Below the pieces are notes generated by a model. The model worked only from the letters and a program-made list of their open reading frames with translations. It was not told the DNA's origin and ran no database searches. The position numbers and the translations under genes were made by a program. 64,000 bases of DNA from JBHIKY01 sp042139015 (GTDB lineage: Bacteria > Bacillota > Bacilli > Bacillales > Marinococcaceae). The DNA lies in contig NZ_JBHIKY010000010.1 in the NCBI RefSeq assembly GCF_042139015.1, positions 1-64,000 on the forward strand, given 5' to 3'. Shown here in pieces: positions 1-8,864 of the stretch (position 1 is its first letter; each line of letters begins with the position of its first letter).

Positions 1-412
1 AGACATTCAGGATGACTCCGATATTGGCCTGAAGAAAGGATTGCTGCAGTACATGCTGATACTCAGGGTTAATGGCCATACATTCCCCGACAAAAGCATT
101 TGCTCCGATATCAGAAGCTTTCTTTAAAATTACTTTTTGTTCCTTAATATTTGGCCCTTCCGGGTTACGGATAATGTCATCTTCTTCACCGGTCCAGTGA
201 ATAAATTTAGCTGAGGTTCCTGTCGTTTTGCCAGCGACCTTATAGCCTGCTTCAGCAAGAACACCGGTGATTAATCGTGTGACAGTTGATTTCCCGCGGA
301 TACCGTTCACATTTATCCGAAGCGGGACAGATTTAATAATTTGCCGATGTTTTACTTTTTCTCGTACACCCAATACGATTAGTAATGCGACTGCGATAAA
401 AATTAGCAGCAT
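1..412 (-). CDS. pgsB: Poly-gamma-glutamate synthase subunit PgsB/CapB (5' part only)
   Basis: This is the N-terminal 137 codons of the ATP-dependent amide ligase that polymerises glutamate into poly-gamma-glutamate at the membrane; the rest lies beyond the window edge. The translation opens with one hydrophobic anchor (MLLIFIAVALLIVLGV), followed by the Mur-ligase-like nucleotide-binding loop VNGIRGKSTVTRL and the CapB-typical segments KTTGTSAKFIHW and ECMAINPEYQ. The start is fixed by a near-perfect ribosome site (CTAAGGAGG) just upstream. It follows the capE-like and capD-like genes on the same strand, so the three look co-transcribed. The family call is secure; only the missing C-terminus limits it. 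Confidence 0.93.
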   Translation of the reverse strand, partial: MLLIFIAVALLIVLGVREKVKHRQIIKSVPLRINVNGIRGKSTVTRLITGVLAEAGYKVAGKTTGTSAKFIHWTGEEDDIIRNPEGPNIKEQKVILKKASDIGANAFVGECMAINPEYQHVLQQSFLQANIGVILNV

Positions 413-427
413 GATGCGTCCTCCTTA

Positions 428-450
428 GCTGCTGAAAATATATCAGCAGC
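428..450. other. Inverted repeat between capE and capB
   Basis: GCTGCTGA and TCAGCAGC are perfect 8-bp arms around a 7-base loop, in the short gap between the capE-like stop and the pgsB ribosome site. There is no T-run, so it is more likely an mRNA-processing or stabilising hairpin than a terminator. Function is inferred. Confidence 0.4.
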
Positions 451-460
451 GCATTTCATG

Positions 461-622
461 TTATTCACTCTCATAATCACTCACAATATTTGTTCTCTCT
501 AAAGCATTTTCTATTGAATTTATTTCTTGATTTGTCAATTCTTGGTCTGTTTTAAAGAAATACATAAATAACACAAGCGAAAGCAAAAAAACATAGGGTC
601 CAATCTTTTTTAGAAAACTCAT
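461..622 (-). CDS. pgsE: PgsE/CapE-like small membrane protein
   Basis: A 53-residue protein with one N-terminal membrane span (roughly residues 7-23, GPYVFLLSLVLFMYFF) and a charged tail. Size, topology and position inside the poly-gamma-glutamate locus match PgsE/CapE, the small component needed for efficient polymer production in B. subtilis and B. anthracis. The start is set by AAAGGAG about 8 bases upstream. It starts 16 bases after the end of the capD-like gene and is followed by pgsB, so it sits between capD and capB. Identity rests on context and size, because such short proteins diverge quickly. Confidence 0.72.
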   Translation of the reverse strand: MSFLKKIGPYVFLLSLVLFMYFFKTDQELTNQEINSIENALERTNIVSDYESE

Positions 623-637
623 TACGTTACTCCTTTA

Positions 638-2395
638 TTATTCATTCGTACTGTCTGCAATACCATTTCGGCGAGTGTCAGTTATTTCAATAATTTCTTG
701 GTTTTTATAATCTTTGGCCAAAGCAGAAATGCTTCCGAAATAGGTAGTTATAGGCTGTGGCCTTACCTGGTAACCAGATTCTGTTAAAGTTGTCACCAAA
801 GGATCATTATTAGTCAGTTCCTGATCAAAGTCTTCAATATCCAAATAAATTTGTTCCTCCATGGAACTGTAATATGGTGCAAATCTCGTTGCTTCCATTG
901 ACTCCGCAAAACTTTCATCGAGGTATTGCTGGCGGAGTATAAATTGACTGATGATACTTGGAATTCTGGTTCCTCCTGGTGTACCTATACCCATTACCTG
1001 ACCAGAATTATCATTTTTTATTATTGTTGGTGAGATAAAACTGCGTGGTCTTTTCCCTTGTTCGATCGAATTTGGAGAATCAAGATTTTCACTAAAGTTT
1101 AGAAGCTGACTGTTCATCCACATTCCATCCACCATCTGACCGGAACCGAAAAAGTTACCTAATGTATTTGTTGTGGAAACAGTTCTTCCTTCATCATCCA
1201 TAACAACAAAGTGAGTCGTATTTGTGTGGTTTCGATCGGGATCATCCATCGCCGTTACTTCTGTGTCTACATTTAAGTCGTCCCTGGTGTTTGCTTTTTT
1301 TGCAAGCTCTGTAATTTTTTCATCAGATGTTAAATTATTTTTATTATTGAAGAAGTCCGGGTCTCCATAAGTTCCAAGTCTATCATTATAAGCCTGCCGG
1401 GTGATCTCACTGAAGAGATTCATGTACTGTGCTTCATCATTAATGAACTTTTCGGCATTCAACTTTTCTGCCATACCTAGCATTTGTATCAAAGTAACGC
1501 CTGAGAGAGGGGGTGGGGCAGAGTAAACAGTATTATCTTCAAATTGCCCGCTTGCTGCTTCTGATACCTTGATTGAATAATTGCTTAGATCTTCTTGGCT
1601 TATGTGTGGATACGTGGCAATAATTTTTTGTGCGATTTCTCCTTCATAAAAATCATTCAAACCATTTTCCTTAAGCGTTTTTAAAACATTAGCCAGATCC
1701 TGCTGAACTATTGTGCTGCCTTCCGGAGCTGTTTGGCCATCAGGAAAAAAATGGGGAGATTGCTCCGGAGATAATCGTCCGGCTTCACGGGCATTGTTAA
1801 TACGGTTAAAAAGCGAGTTGCTGACGGGGATTCCCTCTTCGGCATATTGAATTGCCGGGTCGAGCAGTTCGTCTACTTCAAGATTTCCGCCTTCTTTTTC
1901 ATGAAAGGTCTGCATCCCTTTCACGAAGCCGGGAACACCTACAACATCACGAGGGTTTGTACTCGATGCGGTCTCGCGGTAATCATAAACAACCGGAGTT
2001 TCCTCTGGTGAAGGCATATAAACCATGGCGCCTCCTCCGCCGACTCCTGATCCATACGGTTCGGTTACATTTAACGTAAATGAAATGGCAACCGCGGCGT
2101 CCACAGCATTTCCGCCATTTTCCAATATGTCCATTCCGACTTCTACAGCTTCTTCATTCGAAGAACTGACTCCGCCGCCGGAGACTTCTTCTTGAAAGTA
2201 ATTTTCGCTTTGATCATCTTCAGAGACTTCATTATCACCCCAGCCGCTTCCGTCATCGGCCTCATCTGCATCATCAGACGTCTGGTCGCTTCCGGTTGGA
2301 ATAAAAAAATAAACAGCAAATCCTATTACAACTAATAAAGCAAGAATGTTTGTGACTTTTTTTGCATTCAAAACGTTAACGACACTTCCTTTCAA
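638..2395 (-). CDS. capD: Membrane-anchored gamma-glutamyltransferase (CapD-like)
   Basis: A 585-residue Ntn-hydrolase of the gamma-glutamyltransferase family. In a capsule locus such an enzyme cleaves poly-gamma-glutamate and can transfer it to the cell wall. An N-terminal hydrophobic stretch (about residues 15-32) without a lipobox suggests an uncleaved anchor, followed by a very acidic linker rich in D and E. The large-subunit signature GNAVDAAVAISF and GSGVGGGG is clear. The self-cleavage site is in NHTNTTHFVV, where the Thr before HF would become the N-terminal nucleophile of the small subunit. First gene of a minus-strand run with capE and capB. The TTG start is uncertain: AAAGGAAG overlaps the first codons, so translation may begin at the TTG at 2371. 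Confidence 0.9.
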   Translation of the reverse strand: MKGSVVNVLNAKKVTNILALLVVIGFAVYFFIPTGSDQTSDDADEADDGSGWGDNEVSEDDQSENYFQEEVSGGGVSSSNEEAVEVGMDILENGGNAVDAAVAISFTLNVTEPYGSGVGGGGAMVYMPSPEETPVVYDYRETASSTNPRDVVGVPGFVKGMQTFHEKEGGNLEVDELLDPAIQYAEEGIPVSNSLFNRINNAREAGRLSPEQSPHFFPDGQTAPEGSTIVQQDLANVLKTLKENGLNDFYEGEIAQKIIATYPHISQEDLSNYSIKVSEAASGQFEDNTVYSAPPPLSGVTLIQMLGMAEKLNAEKFINDEAQYMNLFSEITRQAYNDRLGTYGDPDFFNNKNNLTSDEKITELAKKANTRDDLNVDTEVTAMDDPDRNHTNTTHFVVMDDEGRTVSTTNTLGNFFGSGQMVDGMWMNSQLLNFSENLDSPNSIEQGKRPRSFISPTIIKNDNSGQVMGIGTPGGTRIPSIISQFILRQQYLDESFAESMEATRFAPYYSSMEEQIYLDIEDFDQELTNNDPLVTTLTESGYQVRPQPITTYFGSISALAKDYKNQEIIEITDTRRNGIADSTNE

Positions 2396-2544
2396 AAAAA
2401 GACAATAACTATTGCCTAGAATTTATACTAACAATAAACAAGCTAAAAAACCATCCTGAAATAAAATTGTAAAACACGCTCTTTGCAGAAATAAATGAAA
2501 GGCGTACACTATATAGACGTAATGTTATGTAAAGGAGTTACAGA

Positions 2545-3288
2545 ATGGAAGGATTTATTATAGCCAGTACTCTTTCTGCTTTAGCAACTGGAGTTGGCGC
2601 CATTCCTGCAGTTTTCCTTAAAAATACGTCTCATCGCTGGAAAGATATGCTTCTTGCTTTCAGTGCCGGTATGATGATGGCTGCCACCATGTTTGAACTC
2701 ATTCCGGAAAGTTTTCGACTCAGCAGCCTTCCCATTGTAAGCATGGGTATTTTCCTTGGAATGGTTACCCTAACAACACTAGAACAAAACATACCACATG
2801 AGCATATAGAAAGGGAAAGACATATTCACCTTGGTACATGGCAGGGTATGGATAGAAAGGCATTGCTTATTATTACGGCCGTCACGCTTCATAATATTCC
2901 CGAAGGACTCTCCGTCGGGGTGAGCTACAGCAGTGGTGTTGAAGGTTTAGGCTTTTTAATTGCCCTGGCCATTGGCATACAAAATGCTCCGGAAGGCTTT
3001 ATCATTGCTTTTTTCCTTACAGAACAAGGGTTTTCCAAAACGAAGGCTTTTATTATTGCCCTCGGTACAGGAGTGATGGAACTGTTCGCTGCGTTCGCCG
3101 GTTACTGGCTTACTGGCATAGCAGGCCACCTGGTCCCGGTGGGGCTGGCGTTTGCTGCAGGCTCTATGCTTTATATTGTATATAAAGAACTGATCCCAGA
3201 GAGCCACGGTGATGGCTATGCTTTAAGTGCCACTTATTCATTTACGATCGGTATCGTACTCATGCTGATTTTAACAAATTTATTTTAA
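2545..3288 (+). CDS. ZIP-family metal transporter
   Basis: A 247-residue integral membrane protein of the ZIP/ZupT/GufA family, which moves zinc, iron or manganese into the cytoplasm. Eight hydrophobic segments can be traced. The metal-binding helices carry HNIPEGLSVGV and IGIQNAPEGF, the family hallmark in which His, Asn and Glu line the path; the usual second His-Asn pair is replaced by QNAPEG, as in many bacterial members. A short His-rich loop (PHEHIERERHIH) lies between helices 3 and 4. The ATG follows AAAGGAGTTACAG. It appears to be monocistronic and divergent from the capsule genes. Metal preference cannot be read from sequence. Confidence 0.9.
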   Translation: MEGFIIASTLSALATGVGAIPAVFLKNTSHRWKDMLLAFSAGMMMAATMFELIPESFRLSSLPIVSMGIFLGMVTLTTLEQNIPHEHIERERHIHLGTWQGMDRKALLIITAVTLHNIPEGLSVGVSYSSGVEGLGFLIALAIGIQNAPEGFIIAFFLTEQGFSKTKAFIIALGTGVMELFAAFAGYWLTGIAGHLVPVGLAFAAGSMLYIVYKELIPESHGDGYALSATYSFTIGIVLMLILTNLF

Positions 3289-3494
3289 AAGTAGGTAAAA
3301 TTTCATTTTTTTGTTTAATCTGTTTAAAATGTTTCATACTAGGGAAGAGAAATGAAGGCTTTGTATCTTTCCAAGTCGTATGAAATGAAATTTCTGAAAT
3401 GATTGCATATAATAGAAGAAGATACTATAATAATTTTATTGAGAACAGTTATCACCCGATTTTGTGACAAAAGTTAGAATTTTCAATTAATTAA

Positions 3495-3523
3495 TCGACA
3501 AAATAACCTCAATGTGTTATGGT
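3495..3523 (+). promoter_or_regulatory. Candidate sigma-A promoter for the 3615 gene
   Basis: TCGACA, a 17-base spacer and TATGGT. It sits about 90 bases upstream of the start codon, leaving a leader that contains the hairpin at 3552-3588. Read by eye only. Confidence 0.4.
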
Positions 3524-3551
3524 ATGGATGCGGCCTAATGTTCAGAATTTT

Positions 3552-3588
3552 CTACATTCCATGAATGCTGATTCATGAGGCGGTGTAG
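3552..3588. other. Leader hairpin upstream of the 3615 gene
   Basis: The arms CATGAAT and ATTCATG enclose GCTG, and are extended by outer CTACA/TGTAG pairing. It lies in the inferred 5' untranslated leader about 15 bases before the ribosome site, so it could be a regulatory or stabilising element. No known riboswitch pattern was recognised. Confidence 0.4.
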
Positions 3589-3614
3589 AGTACTTTATTG
3601 AAGGAGGGGATTGT

Positions 3615-4049
3615 ATGCCAGTTAAGGAAAATCAAGACACACTGGTGCGTGCCAAGGCGAAAGAACTCTGCAGCGCGATGGAACTGAGAGGGTGGGCGAG
3701 TACAAAGTTTGTCCCGACTCCTCCGTATGGATATACTTTAGTAAGTATGACTGGATGCCGGGCTTGGTTCGGAAAACGATGGGGAATGATTTGTGATGAT
3801 ATGGAAGATCACCTGAAGCTGGTTCTTGATGTTCCGCGTGACAGAATCGGTTCAGAGGAAGTCAGTGAAATTCTTGATTTGCCAGTATCGGAAGGAAACA
3901 CTCGGGAAAGCAGATTTGAGATAATTGATAATCGCGACCGGCACACTATCGTGATTTACTTATATACAGATATTCTACAGCATACAAACTTCCGCGATAG
4001 TGAAGTTATGGAATTGATCAGTGATGTAAGACGCTGGTCCTGCTTATAA
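3615..4049 (+). CDS. Hypothetical protein, 144 aa
   Basis: Soluble, mixed-charge protein that I do not recognise. It has no signal peptide or membrane span. Four Cys residues (ELCSAM, TGCRAW, ICDDM, WSCL) and clustered aromatic residues in the middle (GYTLVSM, CRAWFGKRWGM) are the visible features. The start is well supported by GAAGGAGGGG seven bases upstream. A strong bidirectional terminator follows directly, so it is a single-gene unit. Confidence 0.7.
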   Translation: MPVKENQDTLVRAKAKELCSAMELRGWASTKFVPTPPYGYTLVSMTGCRAWFGKRWGMICDDMEDHLKLVLDVPRDRIGSEEVSEILDLPVSEGNTRESRFEIIDNRDRHTIVIYLYTDILQHTNFRDSEVMELISDVRRWSCL

Positions 4050-4050
4050 A

Positions 4051-4093
4051 AATGAAAAAGCGTTCCTTCACAGGAGCGCTTTTTCATTTTTTT
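4051..4093. terminator. Bidirectional rho-independent terminator
   Basis: A long stem (AATGAAAAAGCG-type arm with the matching CGCTTTTTCATT arm) with a 6-base loop and T-runs on both sides. It separates the convergent genes at 3615 and 4084 and overlaps the 3' end of the latter. Confidence 0.85.
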
Positions 4094-4401
4094 GAGTACA
4101 TAAAGAAGCTGAAAAGCAAAGCAGGAATAAATAGTAATAAAAAAAATGAATGGATAATAAATTGTTTCCCCTCAATAATCGGAATTAATACAATTGCCCC
4201 AAAAAGAATTGGAAGGGTGGAAAAAATCAGATGATTTTTCAGATCGTTAAAATAGATAAAAAACAAACCGGAAGTAATTACCGTTAAAATAAATACCGAA
4301 CTAAAATAAGGGAAGTGCTGTGGGGCATTTGAGATGGCTGCTGCTGCAGAAATTCCGATAATAAATAAGAAGAGTATGATACACTTATCTTTTCTTTCCA
4401 T
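4084..4401 (-). CDS. Hypothetical small membrane protein, 105 aa
   Basis: Four hydrophobic segments fill almost the whole protein (for example CIILFLFIIGISAAAAI, VFILTVITSGLFFIYF, LPILFGAIVLIPII and FFLLLFIPALLFSFFM), with short charged ends MERKDK and YSKK. No family is recognised. The start is preceded by a GGGG-containing weak ribosome site. Its last codons lie inside the shared terminator stem with the gene at 3615. Confidence 0.65.
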   Translation of the reverse strand: MERKDKCIILFLFIIGISAAAAISNAPQHFPYFSSVFILTVITSGLFFIYFNDLKNHLIFSTLPILFGAIVLIPIIEGKQFIIHSFFLLLFIPALLFSFFMYSKK

Positions 4402-4551
4402 TTGTTATCCCCTTCAGAAATTATTATATAGTAGCTCCTTTTTTATGATCTTAATATATGTCGTAATGAATTCACAAATATTTCAGTATTTCTGCTTGTT
4501 TATTCGATATAGTAACTGTAAATTTACCATTGTTGAAAAGGAGAGGTGACT

Positions 4552-5220
4552 TTGTTACGCATACTTTTTGTGGTGACGAACACGGATCGATTATTAAACG
4601 GAGAAAAAACCGGAATCTGGCTGTCGGAATTTGCAGAACCTTACGATGCCTTCACAGCAACGGGACACGAAGTGATGCTGGTCAGTCCAAAAGGTGGAAG
4701 AGCCCCTTTTGATCCTAAAAGTCTCGACGGGTTTACGCGTACACAGCTTGACAGATACAGCGAAATCGCAAAAAATACTCGTCAACTTAAGGACATAGAC
4801 ACGATAGGTTATGACGGACTTTTTCTCTGCGGAGGACATGGCACTATGTTCGACCTTCCTGACAGCCATGAACTTCAAGAAATTATTACACATTTTGCTG
4901 ATGAGAACAAAACAATTGGTGCGATCTGCCATGGGGCGGCAGGGTTTGTCAATGTAAAGCTTGCCAATGGAAAATTTTTATTAGATGGAAGGCGTTTAAC
5001 CTCTTTTACTGATAATGAAGAAAAAGAAATGCAGGCAGATGAAAAGCTTCCTTTTTTGCTGGAAACTAAGCTTCGAAACCAGGGGGCTACGTTTGTGGCG
5101 GCACCGAACTTTATGGAAAATGTAGAAATTGATAAAAATTTAATAACTGCTCAGAATCCCCAATCAGGAGAACGTATTGCTAAAGAATTTTTGGAGCTGT
5201 TAGAAAAACAATTAAATTAA
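4552..5220 (+). CDS. DJ-1/PfpI-family protein (Hsp31-like glyoxalase/deglycase)
   Basis: A class I glutamine-amidotransferase-like fold of the DJ-1/PfpI superfamily, closest in motif to the Hsp31/HchA and fungal Hsp31-like branch, which detoxifies methylglyoxal or acts as a chaperone. The nucleophile elbow is GAICHGAAG, with Cys on the turn and His next to it; FLCGGHGTMFDLP holds the conserved glycine loop and acidic partner region. It ends with the typical ERIAKEFLELLE helix. An upstream in-frame GTG at 4546 overlaps the GGAGAG ribosome site, so the TTG at 4552 with a 6-base gap is the better start. Stand-alone gene; the exact substrate is unknown. Confidence 0.82.
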   Translation: MLRILFVVTNTDRLLNGEKTGIWLSEFAEPYDAFTATGHEVMLVSPKGGRAPFDPKSLDGFTRTQLDRYSEIAKNTRQLKDIDTIGYDGLFLCGGHGTMFDLPDSHELQEIITHFADENKTIGAICHGAAGFVNVKLANGKFLLDGRRLTSFTDNEEKEMQADEKLPFLLETKLRNQGATFVAAPNFMENVEIDKNLITAQNPQSGERIAKEFLELLEKQLN

Positions 5221-5297
5221 AGTCTCGGCATCCACAGTTGAATCGTACGTCTGTGAAATGTTGGCCCGGAAAGTAATCAGAAGTGGAGGGGGCACAT

Positions 5298-6920
5298 GTG
5301 AAGTATGTATCTATTTATAGAATTTTCATTATAGTATGGATGAGCATCCGCTTTTTTTTACAAATATTCTGGTTCCGAAGAAAGCATCGTAAAAAATGGA
5401 ATGAAAAAAAATGGACAAAGCTTCTGACACAGCAGGCGGCCGAATACAAATTAAAAGCCTTGAAATTGGAAGGATTGATGATTAAACTTGGCCAGTTTTT
5501 AAGTACCAGAGCTGATGTCATGCCAAAAGAATTCCTTCATGCATTGAGCGATCTGGTGGATCGTGTCCCCGGTGTGCCATGGGAAGCTTGTAAAGAGATA
5601 ATTGAAGTGGATTGGAACTGCCGCATTGAAGAGGAAATCGAACACATAAATAAAACTCCAGTTGCATCGGCATCAATTGGTCAGGTCTATGAGGCGGTAC
5701 TACATAATGACCGAAAGATAGCCATTAAGGTCCGCATGCCAGAAATCGATAAAATTATTCAGGCAGATTTTAAAGCACTGCGGATGGTGATGTGGCTTGC
5801 ACAAAAATTTACTAAAGCAGGAGAAAGTACAGACCTGAAACGACTTTTTCATGAAATACAAAGGGTGATAAGTGACGAACTAAATTTCAAGACAGAATTG
5901 AATAATGCTGTGTTTTTTCAAAAGTTGTATGAACATTCTCATAACTTTCATATTCCAGAATATATGGAAAAGCTCTGTTCCAAACGAGTGTTAGTTATGT
6001 CCTGGGCCGATGGAGAAAAAATTACTGACATTCATTTTCGAAAGTCCCATTAATTGAACGGTTCGAAACTGGCTGTCACATTATTAAAAGGGTTTCTGGA
6101 ACAAATTCATACAGAAGGCAAATTTCATGCAGATCCACATCCAGGCAATATTCATTTGAAAAGTGATGGCAGTATTTATTTGCTGGATTTTGGAATGGTG
6201 GCGGAAATAACAGGCGATCAGGCTGAATATATTCGAAAAATGGTAAAAGGATTTGTGTTCAACCGTTATGATCTGTTAGCGAAATCCCTCAAAGAACTCG
6301 GTTTTTTACTGGAGAATGCAGATGACGAAAAAGTGACAGATTCTCTTAGAAGAATGATGGAACATTTTTTTGAAGAGGATATGAGAAAGTGGGACGAAAG
6401 GAAAATAGAATCCTTTATTGAGGAAATACAGGCTGTTACAAGAAACGAACCGATTCATCTGCCAAGTGAATTCGCTTTTCTTGGAAGGGCGGTATCTACA
6501 TTAATGGGGGTACTATATTCGTTAGACCCAGAATTGGATCTGATGGAGGCTGGGCGCCCGGCAGTAATGGAGTGGCTGCTTGCGCATGAAGAGGAGGAAG
6601 ATGAAGGGGGATGGAGTTCTTTCCTCAAAGATTACGCCAGACCGTTGTTAACGTTACCTGGAGATTTACAATCCTTTTTTCAGCTCTCAGAGAGAAATAG
6701 ACGGCAGCATAGAGAAATAGAACAGCTTCGCATGCAGCATAGTTACTTATATCAGAACAGGACATTTACATTTCTCATGCACTTATTATTTATAGTTTTT
6801 ACTTCTGTGGCAGTAATGCTCTCGGCTTGGACATCTTCGGTTATTTTTATAATGCTGTCTTCGGGAAGCTTCTTCATTTTCATTTATCAGTCCAAAAAGT
6901 TACGAAAAAACATCCTGTGA
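5298..6920 (+). pseudogene. AarF/ABC1/UbiB-family kinase, interrupted by an in-frame TAA
   Basis: One continuous reading frame of the atypical kinase family UbiB/AarF/ABC1 is broken by a TAA at 6051-6053. The first part contains the family hallmark KLGQFLSTRADVMP, the ATP-binding Ala-rich segment TPVASASIGQVYEA and the Lys in IAIKVRMP. The second part, in the same frame, begins LNGSKLAVTLLKGF and contains the catalytic loop FHADPHPGNI and metal-binding LLDFGMV, then two C-terminal membrane spans. Neither half would be active alone, because the nucleotide-binding lobe and catalytic loop are separated. GTG at 5298 is preferred because GGAGGGGG lies just before it. The codon after TAA is TTG with no ribosome site. 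A sequencing error or stop readthrough remain alternatives. Confidence 0.85.
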
Positions 6921-6938
6921 TAGAGGAGAAGCAATATA

Positions 6939-7986
6939 ATGGAAATACGAGTAAATGTGGATGCTTTTTCTGGAAGTTATTTATGAAATGGGAAAACAGC
7001 AGGGGGAAAAATTAAAAAATTCGTCATTGGAAAACGATCATTGGAAAAGACGAACTTAATCTAAAAAACGCTATTCGATCAGCATCCTTGAAGTCAAACA
7101 CCTATTAAATCGTATCGCTCCGGAATTTCTTGAAGAACTTGAAGGGCTCGCGGAGGGAATGCGGTGGCCATTGTATGATGTTCTGCATGAATACAGCGGT
7201 TATCAAGGCAATAAAGTTCGTGCCGGCTGCAGCTCAGTCATGCAAAATGGGATGTATATCAGAAATTATGATTATTACCCTAAAACATATGAAGGACGTT
7301 TCGTATTCTTGAACCCAAAAGGACGATTCGCTACAGCGGGGTTTGCCCAAAGAGCAACCGGGCGCACGGATGGGATGAACAGCAGGGGATTTGCCGCCGG
7401 CTACCATTTTGTCAATCGAATAAAACCGGCGGACGGGCTGGTTTGTTCAACTATCTGTCGAATTCTCCTGGAACAATGCAGCTCTACTACTGAAGCAATT
7501 GCGCTTTTGAAGGAATTACCGCATCGTCATGCCTTTAATTATTCCTTGTATGACAGTCAAGGCCATGCGGCAGTTGTGGAGGCCTCAGCAAGAGGAACTG
7601 TTGTTCGAAAGACCAGGTCAAACTATTGTACCAATCACTTCATTTCAAATGAACTTTCCAAGGAAAACTGTCATTACTTAAAAGATTCTTATCGAAGAGA
7701 AAAGCGGCTTGCAGAAATTGATTGGTCCACGCATACGGAAGCCGCTGCATTTCAAAGATTTAACCATAGTACAGATGAAATATATTCCAATCAGTATAGT
7801 AATTGGTCCGGCACGATGCACACAGCGTTATATTCCACTGAAAAACAGATAATTCTTGTTGGAATCGGAGGAGATAGAACGCCAGTGGTGTTATATATAA
7901 AAAAGTGGGCTGAAGGCGAACGTATTTTTCTTTCAAAAATTAAAGGAAAGCTTGACACGACGATTTCAGTGCCTTTTAATTGGTGA
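6939..7986 (+). pseudogene. C45-family acyltransferase/peptidase-like gene with frameshift and stop
   Basis: The ATG at 6939 has a good ribosome site (AGAGGAG) and opens MEIRVNVDAFSGSYL, then hits TGA. Adding one frame step after the GSY codons (near 6981) restores YEMGKQQGEKLK, the usual start of acyl-CoA:6-aminopenicillanate acyltransferase-like C45 proteins. That frame then meets TAA at 7057, after which it stays open to 7986. The open part has the autoprocessing nucleophile in RAGCSSV, followed by GMYIRNYDYYP and the family-typical GRTDGMNSRGFAAG. The rebuilt length of about 349 residues fits the family. It starts 18 bases after the damaged AarF-like gene. The open segment from 7159 has no correctly spaced ribosome site, so it is probably not a working shorter gene. 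Confidence 0.82.
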
Positions 7987-8128
7987 CATTGACAAAAATA
8001 GATGTATGCTCCTCTTCCTTTTGTAAGCGAAATTTCATAACATATAAAAAGGTGTAGGAAACTCTTTCGATAGATGTTACAATGTCTTAAAGCTTACCAT
8101 CTGAATATTACGAAAGACGGGGTGCCGA

Positions 8129-8617
8129 ATGAAAGCTTATCGCCGGAAATTTTTTTACGTGGGATCGAATCAGAAAATAATGGAACCTATGAGCATGGAT
8201 CGAATTAGACAAGCAGGATTTGATATAACTATATTGCGAGATGATCTGCCATATATGATAAGTTTCAGCAGAGAGTGGCGAACATTCTTTGAAGATATGG
8301 CAAAAGATGTTCATCCATTATATCGGCCGTATATTGAGGAGGCTTCCTCATTCTTTGACAGCCAGGTAGAGCAGATGACGCTCTGCACCGCCCCGCATCA
8401 TGATTCGAAAACCTATATTATCCCCTTGACGGATTTAGTTTCTGCTCTTATGCTCGCATATAATGCGTTTGATAAGGTGCTTGATGAATACGAAAGCATG
8501 CCGGCTCATTTTGAAACGGCTTTAAAGTATTATCGTCAGTTTATGCTGCGGGCCGATGCAGATAAAGCACAATTTATTTTAAATCATCTGCCTGACCTTC
8601 GACTCAGCGTAGAATAA
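8129..8617 (+). CDS. Hypothetical protein, 162 aa
   Basis: Soluble protein without recognised domains. It begins basic (MKAYRRKFFYVGSNQK) and ends with two predicted helices (FETALKYYRQFMLRADADKAQFI). No signal peptide or membrane span is evident. The ribosome site (GGGGTG) is modest. A clear terminator follows at 8622, so it is a single transcription unit placed after the two decayed genes. No function can be assigned. Confidence 0.65.
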   Translation: MKAYRRKFFYVGSNQKIMEPMSMDRIRQAGFDITILRDDLPYMISFSREWRTFFEDMAKDVHPLYRPYIEEASSFFDSQVEQMTLCTAPHHDSKTYIIPLTDLVSALMLAYNAFDKVLDEYESMPAHFETALKYYRQFMLRADADKAQFILNHLPDLRLSVE

Positions 8618-8621
8618 TCTT

Positions 8622-8659
8622 AATGCTTTGACCTATAATAAGAGGTCAAAGCATTTTTT
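8622..8659 (+). terminator. Rho-independent terminator
   Basis: AATGCTTTGACCT and AGGTCAAAGCATT arms around a short loop, then six T. It terminates the 8129 gene. Confidence 0.85.
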
Positions 8660-8864
8660 GTTCGATAAGGTTAATTAACTTTATGGAAATGTCCTTCTCA
8701 GAGAGGCTGTTGTACACCCTAAAAAAATTGATGTGGGATTTTCTTCCCATGTTAAAGATTATTATTTACAATCATTCATTTGTTTGATAGAGTACAAATG
8801 TCCTTATATTCTGAGGGAGACAACGCTCTTTTTCGGAAAATTTTTAATAATTGGTGGTGCTGTG

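Larger units (their letters stand above)
3289..3614. other. Intergenic region, no gene seen
   Basis: AT-rich 326-bp stretch between the ZIP gene and the next unknown gene. It holds a plausible promoter (3495-3523) and a leader hairpin (3552-3588), listed separately. No other coding or repeat structure was found. Confidence 0.6.

Noticed and set aside
6054..6920. Independent gene for the second half of the AarF-type kinase
   Set aside because: It is in the same frame as the first half, starts with TTG without a ribosome site and lacks the ATP-binding lobe.
7159..7986. Short but functional C45-type hydrolase starting at 7159
   Set aside because: The purine-rich GGAGGGA touches the ATG and the family N-terminus is recoverable upstream in two frames, so a decayed longer gene is more likely. 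Not fully excluded.
8660..8864. Purine riboswitch before nupC
   Set aside because: The leader lacks the conserved core and stems of the purine riboswitch; only a general AT-rich leader is seen.
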